Below, piece after piece: positions 1-6,492 of a stretch of DNA of 8,674 nt. The DNA is from Rubripirellula sp. (GTDB lineage: Bacteria; Planctomycetota; Planctomycetia; Pirellulales; Pirellulaceae), in contig JARFQX010000195.1 of assembly GCA_029287555.1 (NCBI GenBank), positions 1-8,674 on the forward strand, in the 5' to 3' direction. A program made the translations under genes and the position numbers. The notes under the pieces are model-generated. The model saw only the letters and a program-made list of their open reading frames with translations. It had not been told where the DNA came from and made no database searches. Every line of letters starts with the position of its first letter. The first letter of the stretch is position 1.

Positions 1-147
1 ACAACCGGCGCCGCCGTTTGGATCGGAGGCTATTTCTTCTCGACAACCGGCGTCATCGTCGGCTACACAGCCGCAATGTCCCTCGTGCTTGTGCCGGCCC
101 ACACCTTGGCCTACCTGAAGTTTAGAAAACCGTCGTCACCCAGTTAA
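1..147 (+). CDS. C-terminal end of a multi-pass membrane protein (5' truncated by window)
   Basis: Frame 1 is open from the first base to a TAA at 145-147 and gives 48 residues. Most of it is one or two hydrophobic stretches (WIGGYFF, then TGVIVGYTAAMSLVLVPAH), followed by a short basic tail (YLKFRKPSSPS). A glycine- and aromatic-rich final helix with a short positive tail fits the end of a polytopic inner-membrane transporter. Oligosaccharide flippase (Wzx/MATE-like) proteins often end this way, but so little is visible that the family is a guess. The reading frame and membrane character are seen directly; the function is not determined. Confidence 0.6.
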   Translation, partial: TTGAAVWIGGYFFSTTGVIVGYTAAMSLVLVPAHTLAYLKFRKPSSPS

Positions 148-442
148 CAGCTGATGGCTCTCACGGCGGCACCAAGGCACGGCGTTCTGATCACCTCTGT
201 GTCTCCGCGCCTCCGTCAGAGACTCCGCGCGAGGGAAATCAAAATTGACTACCCCTTGGAACGAGTGATCCGAAGAAAACTACGACCAAACCCGATCCGA
301 ACGCCAATCCCGCATGGAAACCATCGCGATCCACTGGCCCTTGCGGGAACTACCTCCACGAACGGAATGGTTCGATGGATATCGTACAATCGCGTACATC
401 GTTCGCTGCGAGTAGGCTTGGAAAGTGGAAACGCTTCGAAAA
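148..442. other. Intergenic spacer with a low-complexity CTCCGCG tract
   Basis: No convincing gene is seen between the membrane-protein stop and the palindromic element at 443. A 149-codon open frame starting at 154 crosses this region and the palindrome, but it has no recognisable domain, is arginine-rich and ends exactly inside the right arm of the palindrome, so I treat it as chance. Positions 194-233 contain a degenerate internal repeat built on CTCCGCGC and CTCCGTC. It resembles the simple repeats scattered in planctomycete and verrucomicrobial spacers (recollection, not searched). No terminator or promoter could be assigned. Confidence 0.5.
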
Positions 443-608
443 AACCCCTAGTGCTTTGTCAGAATTCAAAAAATGGGGTTGAACCGGGGTCGGGAAAAGG
501 GGTCAGACACCAAAAGTGCGAAGCACCCGAAGGGCCGTTCCGGCTTTTGGTGTCTGCCCCCTTTTCCCGGCCACCCAAAATCCAAGGTTTGACAAAGCAC
601 TAGCGGTT
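443..608. repeat. Palindromic MITE/REP-like element with nested inverted repeats
   Basis: The outer arms at 443-461 and 590-608 are inverted copies of 19 bp with one mismatch; the core CTAGTGCTTTGTCA at 448-461 is matched perfectly at 590-603. A second nested inverted repeat, 491-516 against 544-569, is 26 bp with one mismatch and contains the GGTCAGACACC type motif. The centre (517-543) holds a small GTGC-GAA-GCAC hairpin at 516-526. No transposase is encoded inside. GGGTCAGACACC-type palindromes are familiar from REP-like elements linked to Y1 (RAYT) transposases in environmental bacteria; assigning this copy to such a family is inference. It lies about 100 bp before the sulfatase start, so a strong hairpin would form in any transcript entering from upstream. 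Confidence 0.85.
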
Positions 609-667
609 CCTTGCCACCAGGGAATCGACATGCGGTTTGCCAAAGTCCGAGAAACGCGGCCCACATT

Positions 668-702
668 CCAGAGACGGGGATTCAACCCAGAGACGGGGAT
701 TC
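668..702 (+). repeat. Tandem direct repeat, 16 bp with 19-bp period, in the leader of the first sulfatase
   Basis: The 16-mer CCAGAGACGGGGATTC occurs exactly at 668-683 and again at 687-702, separated by AAC. The second copy carries GGGGA at 695-699, six bases ahead of the ATG at 706, where a ribosome-binding site would sit. The duplication therefore doubles the putative ribosome-binding region. It could be slippage or a remnant of local duplication; a regulatory role is only a possibility. Confidence 0.85.
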
Positions 703-705
703 TAC

Positions 706-2721
706 ATGATTCACTTCCGTGCCTTGATGCGAACCGGTTGCTGCCGGTTGTTCCCATGTCATTTGCCATGCAGAATGACGACGCTTGCTCTCATAGCGGT
801 TACGGCCCTGATAACCACCCTAGCCCTTCATGCGTCTCTCGCGAGAGCCGATTCAGCAGGTCGTCCCAACATCGTTTTGATCTTGGCCGACGACCTAGGT
901 TGGAGCGATACGACGCTATTCGGAACGACGAAGTTCTACCAGACACCCAACATCGAGCGTCTTGCCGCGCGCGGGATGAGGTTCACTCGGGCCTATTCTT
1001 CGAGCCCATTGTGTTCGCCGACCAGAGCGAGTGTCTTGACGGGGCTCAGTCCGGCTCGCCATGGCATCACCTCGCCAAATTGTCACCTTCCGAAAGTGAC
1101 GCTCAAGGCGACCGAAACGATCAGCGGTTCGCCAAAACAGAAAGCCACCATTCCCGATTCGGTGTCACGGTTGGATACGAAGTACTACACATTGGCCGAG
1201 TGTCTGCGCGACAATGGATACGCAACCGGACACTTCGGAAAGTGGCATCTCGGACCGGAACCCTATTCGCCGCTGGAACATGGTTTCGACGTGGATGTTC
1301 CCCATCATCCCGGGCCGGGACCTGCCGGTAGCTATGTTGCGCCCTGGAAGTTCAAAGACTTCGATCACGATCCGGATATCCCCAACGAACATATCGAAGA
1401 TCGAATGGCGAAAGAGGCAGTCGCCTTCATAGAAAAGAACAAGAACGAGCCGTTTTTTCTGAATTACTGGATGTTCGGTGTCCACGCACCGTTCGATGCC
1501 AAACAAGAACTGATCGAAGAATACCGAGAACGGGTGGACCCCGAGGATCCGCAGCGAAGCCCGACCTATGCCGCCATGATCGAGAGCATGGATGACGCGG
1601 TCGGGACATTGCTTGACGCGTTAGACCGTCTCGAGATCGCCGACAACACGATCATTATCTTTGCTTCCGACAACGGCGGGAACATGTACAACGAAATCGA
1701 TGGCGGACCGCCAACGAGCAATGCGCCGCTACGAGGTGGCAAGGCAACCATGTACGAAGGAGGTGTCCGCGGACCAGCGATCGTTGTGCAACCCCACGTG
1801 ATCGAAGCGGGCTCGCGAAGCGACGAAATCATCCAAAGCAGTGATTTTTATCCGACCTTGTTGGAGATGCTTTCGATCAAGTCGCCGTCGAGTCAGGTTT
1901 TCGATGGTGTCAGCATTGTTCCCGCCTTGCACGGAAAGTCGCTCGATCGCAATGCGATCTTCACCTATTTCCCGCACGCTCCAGGCGTGCCTGATTGGTT
2001 GCCGCCATCGGTCAGCGTTCACCAAGGCGACTGGAAACTAATCCGGATCTTCCACGGTGGCGAAAATGGCCAGCACCGTTACAAGCTTTTTCACCTAAGA
2101 GATGACCTTGGCGAAAACGATAATCTGACCGCCCAAATGCCGGGACGTGTGCGCCAACTCGATGCTCTGATCGAACGGCACCTTGTCGAAACGAAGGCGG
2201 TTCGGCCACGGCCGAATCCAAACTTTGATCCATCGAAGTATGACGCTTCGTCCGAAGGGAAAGCACCGTTGAGAGGTGGATCGAACGCTCCAAAGAGAGG
2301 AAGCGCCAGGCCGATTGGCAAACCCGCCGCTGGCTGGCAGCCCGGTGGTACTTGCAAGATTTCGGTTTCCAACGGCGTGCTTGAAGTCAACAGCAACGGA
2401 AAAGACCCGCACTTGAGCTTTCAACTGCCCAGGCCCCTGGATGAGGACTCATTCACCTTGAAAGTCAGGATGAAGTCCGATGCATCGGGTCCGGGGCAGG
2501 TTTTTTGGAAGGTTGCGGGGCGACCCTACTCGGCCGAACGAAGTCAAGCCTTCCCAGTCAAACACGATGGGCTTGAACATGAGTATGTCATTAAGTTTTC
2601 GGCATCGGCTCCCGTGCTCGGTGTGCGAATCGACCCGGCGAGAGCTCGCGGCGTCATCGAAATATCGCAAATGCGATTAACCAGCGACGAAGGCGACACC
2701 GTCTACCAGTGGAAGTTCTAG
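706..2721 (+). CDS. Secreted S1-type (formylglycine) sulfatase with C-terminal beta-sandwich-like domain
   Basis: This predicted sulfatase hydrolyses sulfate esters, probably on polysaccharide, after export. From the ATG at 706 (671 aa) there is a basic N-region, a hydrophobic core at residues 25-46 and a likely signal-peptidase site after ARA (residue 48). The catalytic set is complete: metal-binding DD at 62-63, the C-S-P-T-R formylglycine motif with Cys103 and Arg107, GKWH with Lys179 and His181, GVHAP His260, SDNGG Asp322/Asn323, and Lys346. The sulfatase fold ends near residue 505. A polar linker rich in Gly, Pro, Ser and Lys then leads to about 110 residues ending in QWKF, which resemble the accessory beta-sandwich domains of planctomycete sulfatases (recollection). 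The start is uncertain: in-frame alternatives are TTG 637, ATG 727 and ATG 775. 706 is preferred for GGGGA six bases upstream and a positively charged N-region. A maturation enzyme (FGE) is required but not present here. The substrate is unknown. Confidence 0.93.
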   Translation: MIHFRALMRTGCCRLFPCHLPCRMTTLALIAVTALITTLALHASLARADSAGRPNIVLILADDLGWSDTTLFGTTKFYQTPNIERLAARGMRFTRAYSSSPLCSPTRASVLTGLSPARHGITSPNCHLPKVTLKATETISGSPKQKATIPDSVSRLDTKYYTLAECLRDNGYATGHFGKWHLGPEPYSPLEHGFDVDVPHHPGPGPAGSYVAPWKFKDFDHDPDIPNEHIEDRMAKEAVAFIEKNKNEPFFLNYWMFGVHAPFDAKQELIEEYRERVDPEDPQRSPTYAAMIESMDDAVGTLLDALDRLEIADNTIIIFASDNGGNMYNEIDGGPPTSNAPLRGGKATMYEGGVRGPAIVVQPHVIEAGSRSDEIIQSSDFYPTLLEMLSIKSPSSQVFDGVSIVPALHGKSLDRNAIFTYFPHAPGVPDWLPPSVSVHQGDWKLIRIFHGGENGQHRYKLFHLRDDLGENDNLTAQMPGRVRQLDALIERHLVETKAVRPRPNPNFDPSKYDASSEGKAPLRGGSNAPKRGSARPIGKPAAGWQPGGTCKISVSNGVLEVNSNGKDPHLSFQLPRPLDEDSFTLKVRMKSDASGPGQVFWKVAGRPYSAERSQAFPVKHDGLEHEYVIKFSASAPVLGVRIDPARARGVIEISQMRLTSDEGDTVYQWKF

Positions 2722-2766
2722 CGCGACTCGAACTGCAGATCCGGCGCGACAACCAACGAAGAAGGC

Positions 2767-2925
2767 ATGAAACGCTTAGCGACTCGTATCTTGTTTGCGG
2801 TGTGTTTTGCGCCGTGCGTTTCCGTTTGCTTCTCGGCGGATCGGCCAAGATTCTTGTTCGTGCTAACAAAAACTCTGGGAGCCTGCTTGAGCTCATCACT
2901 TCGGGGCTCAAGACACCTCATCTAG
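2767..2925 (+). pseudogene. Truncated sulfatase remnant: signal peptide and first strand only
   Basis: An ATG 45 bases after the sulfatase stop opens a 52-residue frame. It begins MKRLATR, followed by a hydrophobic core and a plausible cleavage site after FSA (residue 24), then DRPRFLFVLT. That is the usual layout of a secreted sulfatase: signal peptide, then (R)PN-[IF]-[LV]-[FL]-[IV]-L-[AT]-DD. Here Asn is replaced by Arg, the metal-binding DD is missing (reads TKT), and after about residue 34 the sequence loses any sulfatase resemblance before stopping at 2923-2925. The upstream bases are purine-rich (GAAGAAGG) but very close to the ATG. The same strand and short gap suggest it was once the next gene in an operon with the intact sulfatase. 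Its 3' end overlaps the end of the convergent oxidase gene by 18 bp. It could instead be a small secreted peptide, but decay after a deletion or insertion is more likely. Confidence 0.55.
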
Positions 2926-4368
2926 CAGCTCGGACGTCCAAGCATTGCTGAACTTGCGATGCGGGTCAACTTCGCTACACACTCGTGCAAATCTTCCAAA
3001 GGCTGGATAAAGCTCACGAAGTTCGTCTGGTGGCATCGGACAGAGCTTTCCCCAGTGCGGCCTCGCCTCGAAGAGCCGAGACATGCTGGAGGCCAGGAAC
3101 TTTGCGAGGCGTTCGAACTCGTTTCTCGCTCGCCCGCGATGATAGTTGGTCAGCGTAATTGAGTACCAGGCATCGCCCGACGGTGGCGTGGCCGCGATAT
3201 CGCCGTTGCTAGATGCAACCTCATCGGCATTGCTGGCCATCGATATCAGCGTATCGTCTGGCAAAATTTTTCTGACGCAGATCGGATAATGGTGGCAATA
3301 AATCCCGCGCAGTTCGGCCAGCTCTTTGGCTCGGTTTATCGATTCGAGCTGGCTTTGAAACGCTGGATCGACGACGGCCGCGCCGCCGCCCGCGGTTTCC
3401 AGCGTATTCTTTAAGAAGTGAAGAGCAGCGTCGAGTTTGGCCCTTTGCACGAACAACTCGATCTCTACGTGCCGGAACAATTCGTGCTCCATAACCAGTT
3501 GACCACTGGACGCACCGATGACTCGCCAGTTGCGGATCACACAGGCCGGGACGACCGTACGGAACATCGTGCGAATCGCAGCGTGCATCCTAACGATCCG
3601 CACAACGAACAGAATCAAAAGATGCATGGCGATGTCGAACACGAGAAAACGGTACCACTGATACAGCGACCGTGTCCGCGACGCCGGGGCGCCGACCTCG
3701 CGTCGATGCTGGGCGAAATACGTCCATCGCCACGGCACCAGGTAAAACTGCTGCAAAGGAAACTCCGTCTCCGCGTCCAAAACCGTTCGGAGAGCGGGGT
3801 ATTCCTGAAAATGTTCTTCAACCGCATAGAGATCGCGACACCGCATGGTGAGGCTCAGGATCACTCCGGTGCATCCGAGTGAGCATCGCACGGCGCGAAG
3901 TTCATCACCGCCGGTAATCTCTTCAATGACGGCTTGTCCGCTTTCGCGGTCGTATCGTGCGACGCGGGCACTGGTGACATAATGCGAAAGCGAATGTCGG
4001 CCTGAACCGTGCGTCCCGGTTGCAATCGCTCCGGCTACTGTTTGTTCAGTGATGAATCCAACGGAAGGCAACGTCCACTGCTTGAGTCGGCGCAGTTCGG
4101 CAAGCAGACGTTTGATCTGGCAGCCGGCTCCGACGCGCACCGACGGTTCGCCAACGTGCTGCTGGGGCTCGACTTGATTGAGGTGCCGTAGATCGAGCAA
4201 GACGTCTTCACTTACGAGCACTCGGCTCCATGAATGACGTTTTCCTACGCAACGAATTCCTCGACCTTTATGGCGGTCAAGAACCGCCAACACCTCGTTT
4301 TCACTCGAGGGCGTATAGAACTGCTGAGGCGCGATTTCGACGTTCCGCCCAAAGTTCGTTTGCTGCAT
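2908..4368 (-). CDS. FAD-binding oxidase of the D-arabinono-1,4-lactone oxidase / L-gulonolactone oxidase type
   Basis: This is a VAO/PCMH-type flavoprotein that would oxidise a sugar, polyol or aldonolactone. From the ATG at 4368 it is 486 aa, the usual size for the family. The N-terminal FAD domain (about residues 10-185) shows GKRHSWS with His45 where these enzymes attach FAD covalently, VLLDLRHLNQV, LPSVGFITEQTVAGAIATGT and then HGSG (118-123). The C-terminal substrate domain carries EHELFRHVEIE and the family's H-W-x-K motif (HWGK, 438-441), and ends with the typical DPHRKFSNAW. Unusual points are KR in place of GG before the HS, and a hydrophobic stretch at about 240-257 (FLVFDIAMHLLILFVVRIV) suggesting membrane association. 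The frame is open upstream to an ATG at 4572, but those 68 codons are arginine-rich, resemble nothing in the family and lack a signal peptide, so the later start is chosen. It is divergent from the second sulfatase; no ribosome-binding site is obvious. The exact substrate cannot be assigned. Confidence 0.85.
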   Translation of the reverse strand: MQQTNFGRNVEIAPQQFYTPSSENEVLAVLDRHKGRGIRCVGKRHSWSRVLVSEDVLLDLRHLNQVEPQQHVGEPSVRVGAGCQIKRLLAELRRLKQWTLPSVGFITEQTVAGAIATGTHGSGRHSLSHYVTSARVARYDRESGQAVIEEITGGDELRAVRCSLGCTGVILSLTMRCRDLYAVEEHFQEYPALRTVLDAETEFPLQQFYLVPWRWTYFAQHRREVGAPASRTRSLYQWYRFLVFDIAMHLLILFVVRIVRMHAAIRTMFRTVVPACVIRNWRVIGASSGQLVMEHELFRHVEIELFVQRAKLDAALHFLKNTLETAGGGAAVVDPAFQSQLESINRAKELAELRGIYCHHYPICVRKILPDDTLISMASNADEVASSNGDIAATPPSGDAWYSITLTNYHRGRARNEFERLAKFLASSMSRLFEARPHWGKLCPMPPDELRELYPAFGRFARVCSEVDPHRKFSNAWTSELLDEVS

Positions 4369-4729
4369 GGATGCGGGCCAACTCAACAACGCGTGGAAAG
4401 CTGATTTCTCACCGGGTAATCGACGGGAAGAAACTCTCGTGATGCGACGACCGGGAGCGTCTCCGATTGAACGATTGTAAGCTCTCTTGAGCCTCCCGTT
4501 GTCTCTTTCGCTTCTCTCGGCAATCGACACGACGGCTTGATCGCCTGCCTCTCGAACCGGCGGCGTCAGCACGGGCGATCCCAGTAGCTGTTACGAGTAG
4601 AATGAATACTTCGTGGCTCGCCCTGACTTGCACGATCTTCCCTGGCTGAGGCCGAGAAATGGGTCAGGCGGCGAGAATCGTGGATTACCAGAAGGGCTAC
4701 TTCCCATCGACTGTTTTAACGAGTTCATC
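4369..4729. other. Divergent intergenic region between the oxidase and the second sulfatase
   Basis: Promoters for both flanking genes should lie here, since the oxidase reads leftward from 4368 and the sulfatase rightward from 4730. I found no sigma-70-like box pair, operator palindrome or riboswitch that I could defend. Both flanking frames remain open into the region (oxidase to 4572, sulfatase to a GTG at 4613), but the extra residues look like translated spacer. A 15-codon frame starting at 4602 (MNTSWLALTCTIFPG) is probably chance. Confidence 0.45.
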
Positions 4730-6118
4730 ATGCGTGTTCTGCATTTTGCCGTGTTCCTGGTTGCAGCTTGTTTGCCATCGATCGTTGTGGCTCTCGAGGA
4801 TCCGCCGAACGTCATTTACATCATGGCAGACGATGCGGGCATCGGTGATTTTGGTTGCTACGGTGGCAAGATCATTCGGACGCCGAACGTCGATCGGTTA
4901 GCGGCCGAAGGATTGAAGTTCACGCAGCACTACAGCGGCAGTACCGTCTGTGCTCCCTCGCGAAGTGTCTTGATGACCGGTCAGCATACCGGACACACTC
5001 GTGTGCGGGGCAACAAGAAAGTGTCGCTGTTGGAAGAGGACGTGACAGTTGCCGAATTGATGAAACAAGCCGGCTACGTTACCGCCGCGATGGGTAAGTG
5101 GGGACTCGGAGGTTCAGACAGCCCCGGAGCTCCTTGGAAACAAGGCTTCGACCACTACTTCGGTTACCTCAGTCAAACGAATGCCCACCATTACTACCCG
5201 GAGTTTCTTTGGAAGGATGGCGGCAAGGTTCTTTTTCCAAACAATCCAAAAGCGCGAACGCACTACAGCCACGACTTGGTGACCCAAGAGGCGTTGGCTT
5301 TCATCAAATCGAATCAAAGAAACAGGTTTTTCTTGTACCTGCCCTACACCGTTCCCCACGTCGATTTGGATGTGCCCGATGATTCCAAAGCGGAGTACTT
5401 GGGCAAACTCGGGATGGAAAAGACATACGGCAAACCGGGAGGCCAGCACTATCGGCATGAGAAGAACCCTCGGGCAACTTTCGCCGGTATGATCGGGCGA
5501 CTTGATCGCGATATCGGGACGATCATGCAGTCGCTCAAGGAGCTTGGACTGGACGAGTCAACACTGGTGATCTTTTGCAGCGACAATGGGGCCACTTCCG
5601 CCGGTGGTGCTGATCCCGAGTTCTTTAATAGCAACGGGCCCTATCGCGGGATCAAACGGGACCTTTACGAAGGCGGCATCATCACGCCGATGATCGCCCG
5701 TTGGCCGGGAAGAATCGCGGCCGGAACGACGACTGACCATATTTCCGGCTTCCAAGACTTCTTGCCCACGATGGCGCAGTTGACCGGTGTTGACCCTCCA
5801 GAAGAAATCGATGGGATCAGTTACTTGCCCACGCTGCTTGGAAACCCGGGCGAACAGGAAGTCCACGAGTATTTGTACTGGGAGTTCACGGAGAAAGGTG
5901 GCAAGCGCGCGCTGCGCAGGGGCGAATGGAAAATTGTGCAGAACAACGTCAGCCGTGCGAATCCGGGGACCGTCGAGTTGTATGACCTGGCAAACGATCG
6001 GGCGGAAGCGAATGACTTGTCTGCGAAGCATCCCGACATCGTCCGAGAACTCACCGCCGTGATGGATGCGGCACGTACCCCCAGCAAGGATTTCCCACTC
6101 TTTCATCACGAACGCTAG
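4730..6118 (+). CDS. Secreted S1-type sulfatase (arylsulfatase A / GalNAc-6-sulfatase-like)
   Basis: This is a predicted exported sulfate-ester hydrolase of 462 aa. Residues 1-21 form a compact signal peptide (MRVLHFAVFLVAACLPSIVVA) with likely cleavage before LEDPPN. The active site is recognisable: DD at 34-35 in MADDAGIGD, C-A-P-S-R with formylglycine Cys74 and Arg78, GKWGLGG with Lys123, VPHVD His210, CSDNGA Asp285/Asn286, and RGIKRDLYEGG Lys309. At position 125 the His usual in GKWHLG is Gly, a variant I recall from many planctomycete arylsulfatase-A-like proteins. Compared with the first sulfatase it lacks any extra C-terminal domain and ends soon after the standard RRGEWKIVQ...ELYDLANDRAEANDLS block. 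The frame extends upstream to GTG 4613, but the ATG at 4730 is where the signal peptide begins. Substrate unknown. The stop codon lies inside the left arm of a palindromic element. Confidence 0.94.
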   Translation: MRVLHFAVFLVAACLPSIVVALEDPPNVIYIMADDAGIGDFGCYGGKIIRTPNVDRLAAEGLKFTQHYSGSTVCAPSRSVLMTGQHTGHTRVRGNKKVSLLEEDVTVAELMKQAGYVTAAMGKWGLGGSDSPGAPWKQGFDHYFGYLSQTNAHHYYPEFLWKDGGKVLFPNNPKARTHYSHDLVTQEALAFIKSNQRNRFFLYLPYTVPHVDLDVPDDSKAEYLGKLGMEKTYGKPGGQHYRHEKNPRATFAGMIGRLDRDIGTIMQSLKELGLDESTLVIFCSDNGATSAGGADPEFFNSNGPYRGIKRDLYEGGIITPMIARWPGRIAAGTTTDHISGFQDFLPTMAQLTGVDPPEEIDGISYLPTLLGNPGEQEVHEYLYWEFTEKGGKRALRRGEWKIVQNNVSRANPGTVELYDLANDRAEANDLSAKHPDIVRELTAVMDAARTPSKDFPLFHHER

Positions 6119-6230
6119 AGCATTTTCAAGTTTCTCGTAGGCGGCAAACGATAGTCGCCGATCGTAGCTTAACAGCCCAATACGATCGGCGGAGCGATCG
6201 GCGACTATGTGATTCTTGAAAATGCTTTAG
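6115..6230. repeat. Palindromic element with CTAGAGC-type ends, overlapping the sulfatase stop codon
   Basis: The outer arms 6115-6130 (CTAGAGCATTTTCAAG) and 6215-6230 are inverted copies of 16 bp with one mismatch. Nested inside, ATAGTCGCCGATCG at 6151-6164 is perfectly inverted at 6195-6208. A competing 11-bp arm, TACGATCGGCG at 6181-6191, can pair with 6156-6166, so two alternative hairpins are possible. No coding content. The left arm contains the TAG stop of the upstream sulfatase. It may be a miniature inverted-repeat element that inserted at the gene end, and it could double as a bidirectional transcription barrier. It lacks a T-run, so it is not a classical intrinsic terminator. Confidence 0.85.
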
Positions 6231-6374
6231 ATGAGCGTGCACGATTGTGGACGTGAACTGATTACAAATAGCAGGCCGTCGTTCCGGCGTGTTAGTGGAT
6301 CACTCTCCCTCCGGGCTGAAATAGCGCAACTTCAAAACCCGTCAGCGAGGCATGGTCAAGATCAGATTTTTTCT

Positions 6375-6403
6375 CGCTCACCGGCTTGTTGATCTAATCG
6401 AAA
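6375..6403 (+). repeat. 29-bp direct repeat, copy 1
   Basis: These 29 bases begin CGCTCACCGGCTTGTTGATC and end in TAATCGAAA. They recur exactly at 6464-6492, an offset of 89 bp. An inverted partial copy of the core (ATCAACAAGC) appears at 6611-6620. The perfect identity over 29 bp suggests recent duplication or active homogenisation. Confidence 0.9.
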
Positions 6404-6416
6404 TCTTCGGGTTAAT

Positions 6417-6471
6417 GGTGAGCCGTTGGCCGTAACGGCCTCGGGCAATGCGCGCTGCCCGGCCGCTCACC
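6417..6471. other. Possible three-way-junction fold between the two direct repeats
   Basis: GGTGAGC at 6417-6423 can pair with GCTCACC at 6465-6471. Within that closing stem are two hairpins: GGCCG 6428-6432 with CGGCC 6436-6440 (loop TAA), and CGGGCA 6442-6447 with TGCCCG 6456-6461 (8-base loop). GGTGAGC can alternatively pair leftward with GCTCACC at 6376-6382 inside repeat copy 1. The pairing is read directly from the sequence; whether it is transcribed or folds as RNA or cruciform DNA is unknown. Confidence 0.45.
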
Positions 6472-6492
6472 GGCTTGTTGATCTAATCGAAA
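6464..6492 (+). repeat. 29-bp direct repeat, copy 2
   Basis: This is an exact second copy of the 29 bases at 6375-6403. Here the repeat runs directly into the left arm of the 22-bp inverted repeat starting at 6491, so the AA of its end is shared with that arm. Copy 1 is followed instead by an unrelated TCTTCGGGTTAATGG. Confidence 0.9.

Noticed and set aside
154..603. 149-codon open frame on the + strand
   Set aside because: It runs through a low-complexity tract and both arms of a palindrome, with no domain or signal, and ends on the TAG that is part of the right terminal repeat. Best explained as chance.
637..705. Longer N-terminus for sulfatase 1 from TTG 637
   Set aside because: The added residues are charged and translate the tandem repeat; the signal peptide begins further downstream.
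516..1331. 271-codon + strand frame overlapping the start of sulfatase 1
   Set aside because: Different frame over a strongly supported sulfatase; begins inside the palindrome loop and has no recognisable domain.
3418..3882. 154-codon + strand frame inside the oxidase
   Set aside because: Antisense shadow of the oxidase; His- and Arg-rich composition with no domain.
4369..4572. 68-residue N-terminal extension of the oxidase from ATG 4572
   Set aside because: Arginine-rich sequence unlike the family, no export signal, and the normal domain start falls at the ATG at 4368.
4602..4649. 15-codon frame (MNTSWLALTCTIFPG) upstream of sulfatase 2 as a leader peptide
   Set aside because: Too short, no regulatory codon run and no attenuator hairpin pair; likely chance.
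4613..4729. 39-residue N-terminal extension of sulfatase 2 from GTG 4613
   Set aside because: It would place non-hydrophobic sequence ahead of a clear signal peptide starting at ATG 4730.
6375..6492. CRISPR-like array from the 29-bp repeat
   Set aside because: Only two copies, no further regularly spaced repeats, no cas genes, and the interval between them is itself self-complementary.
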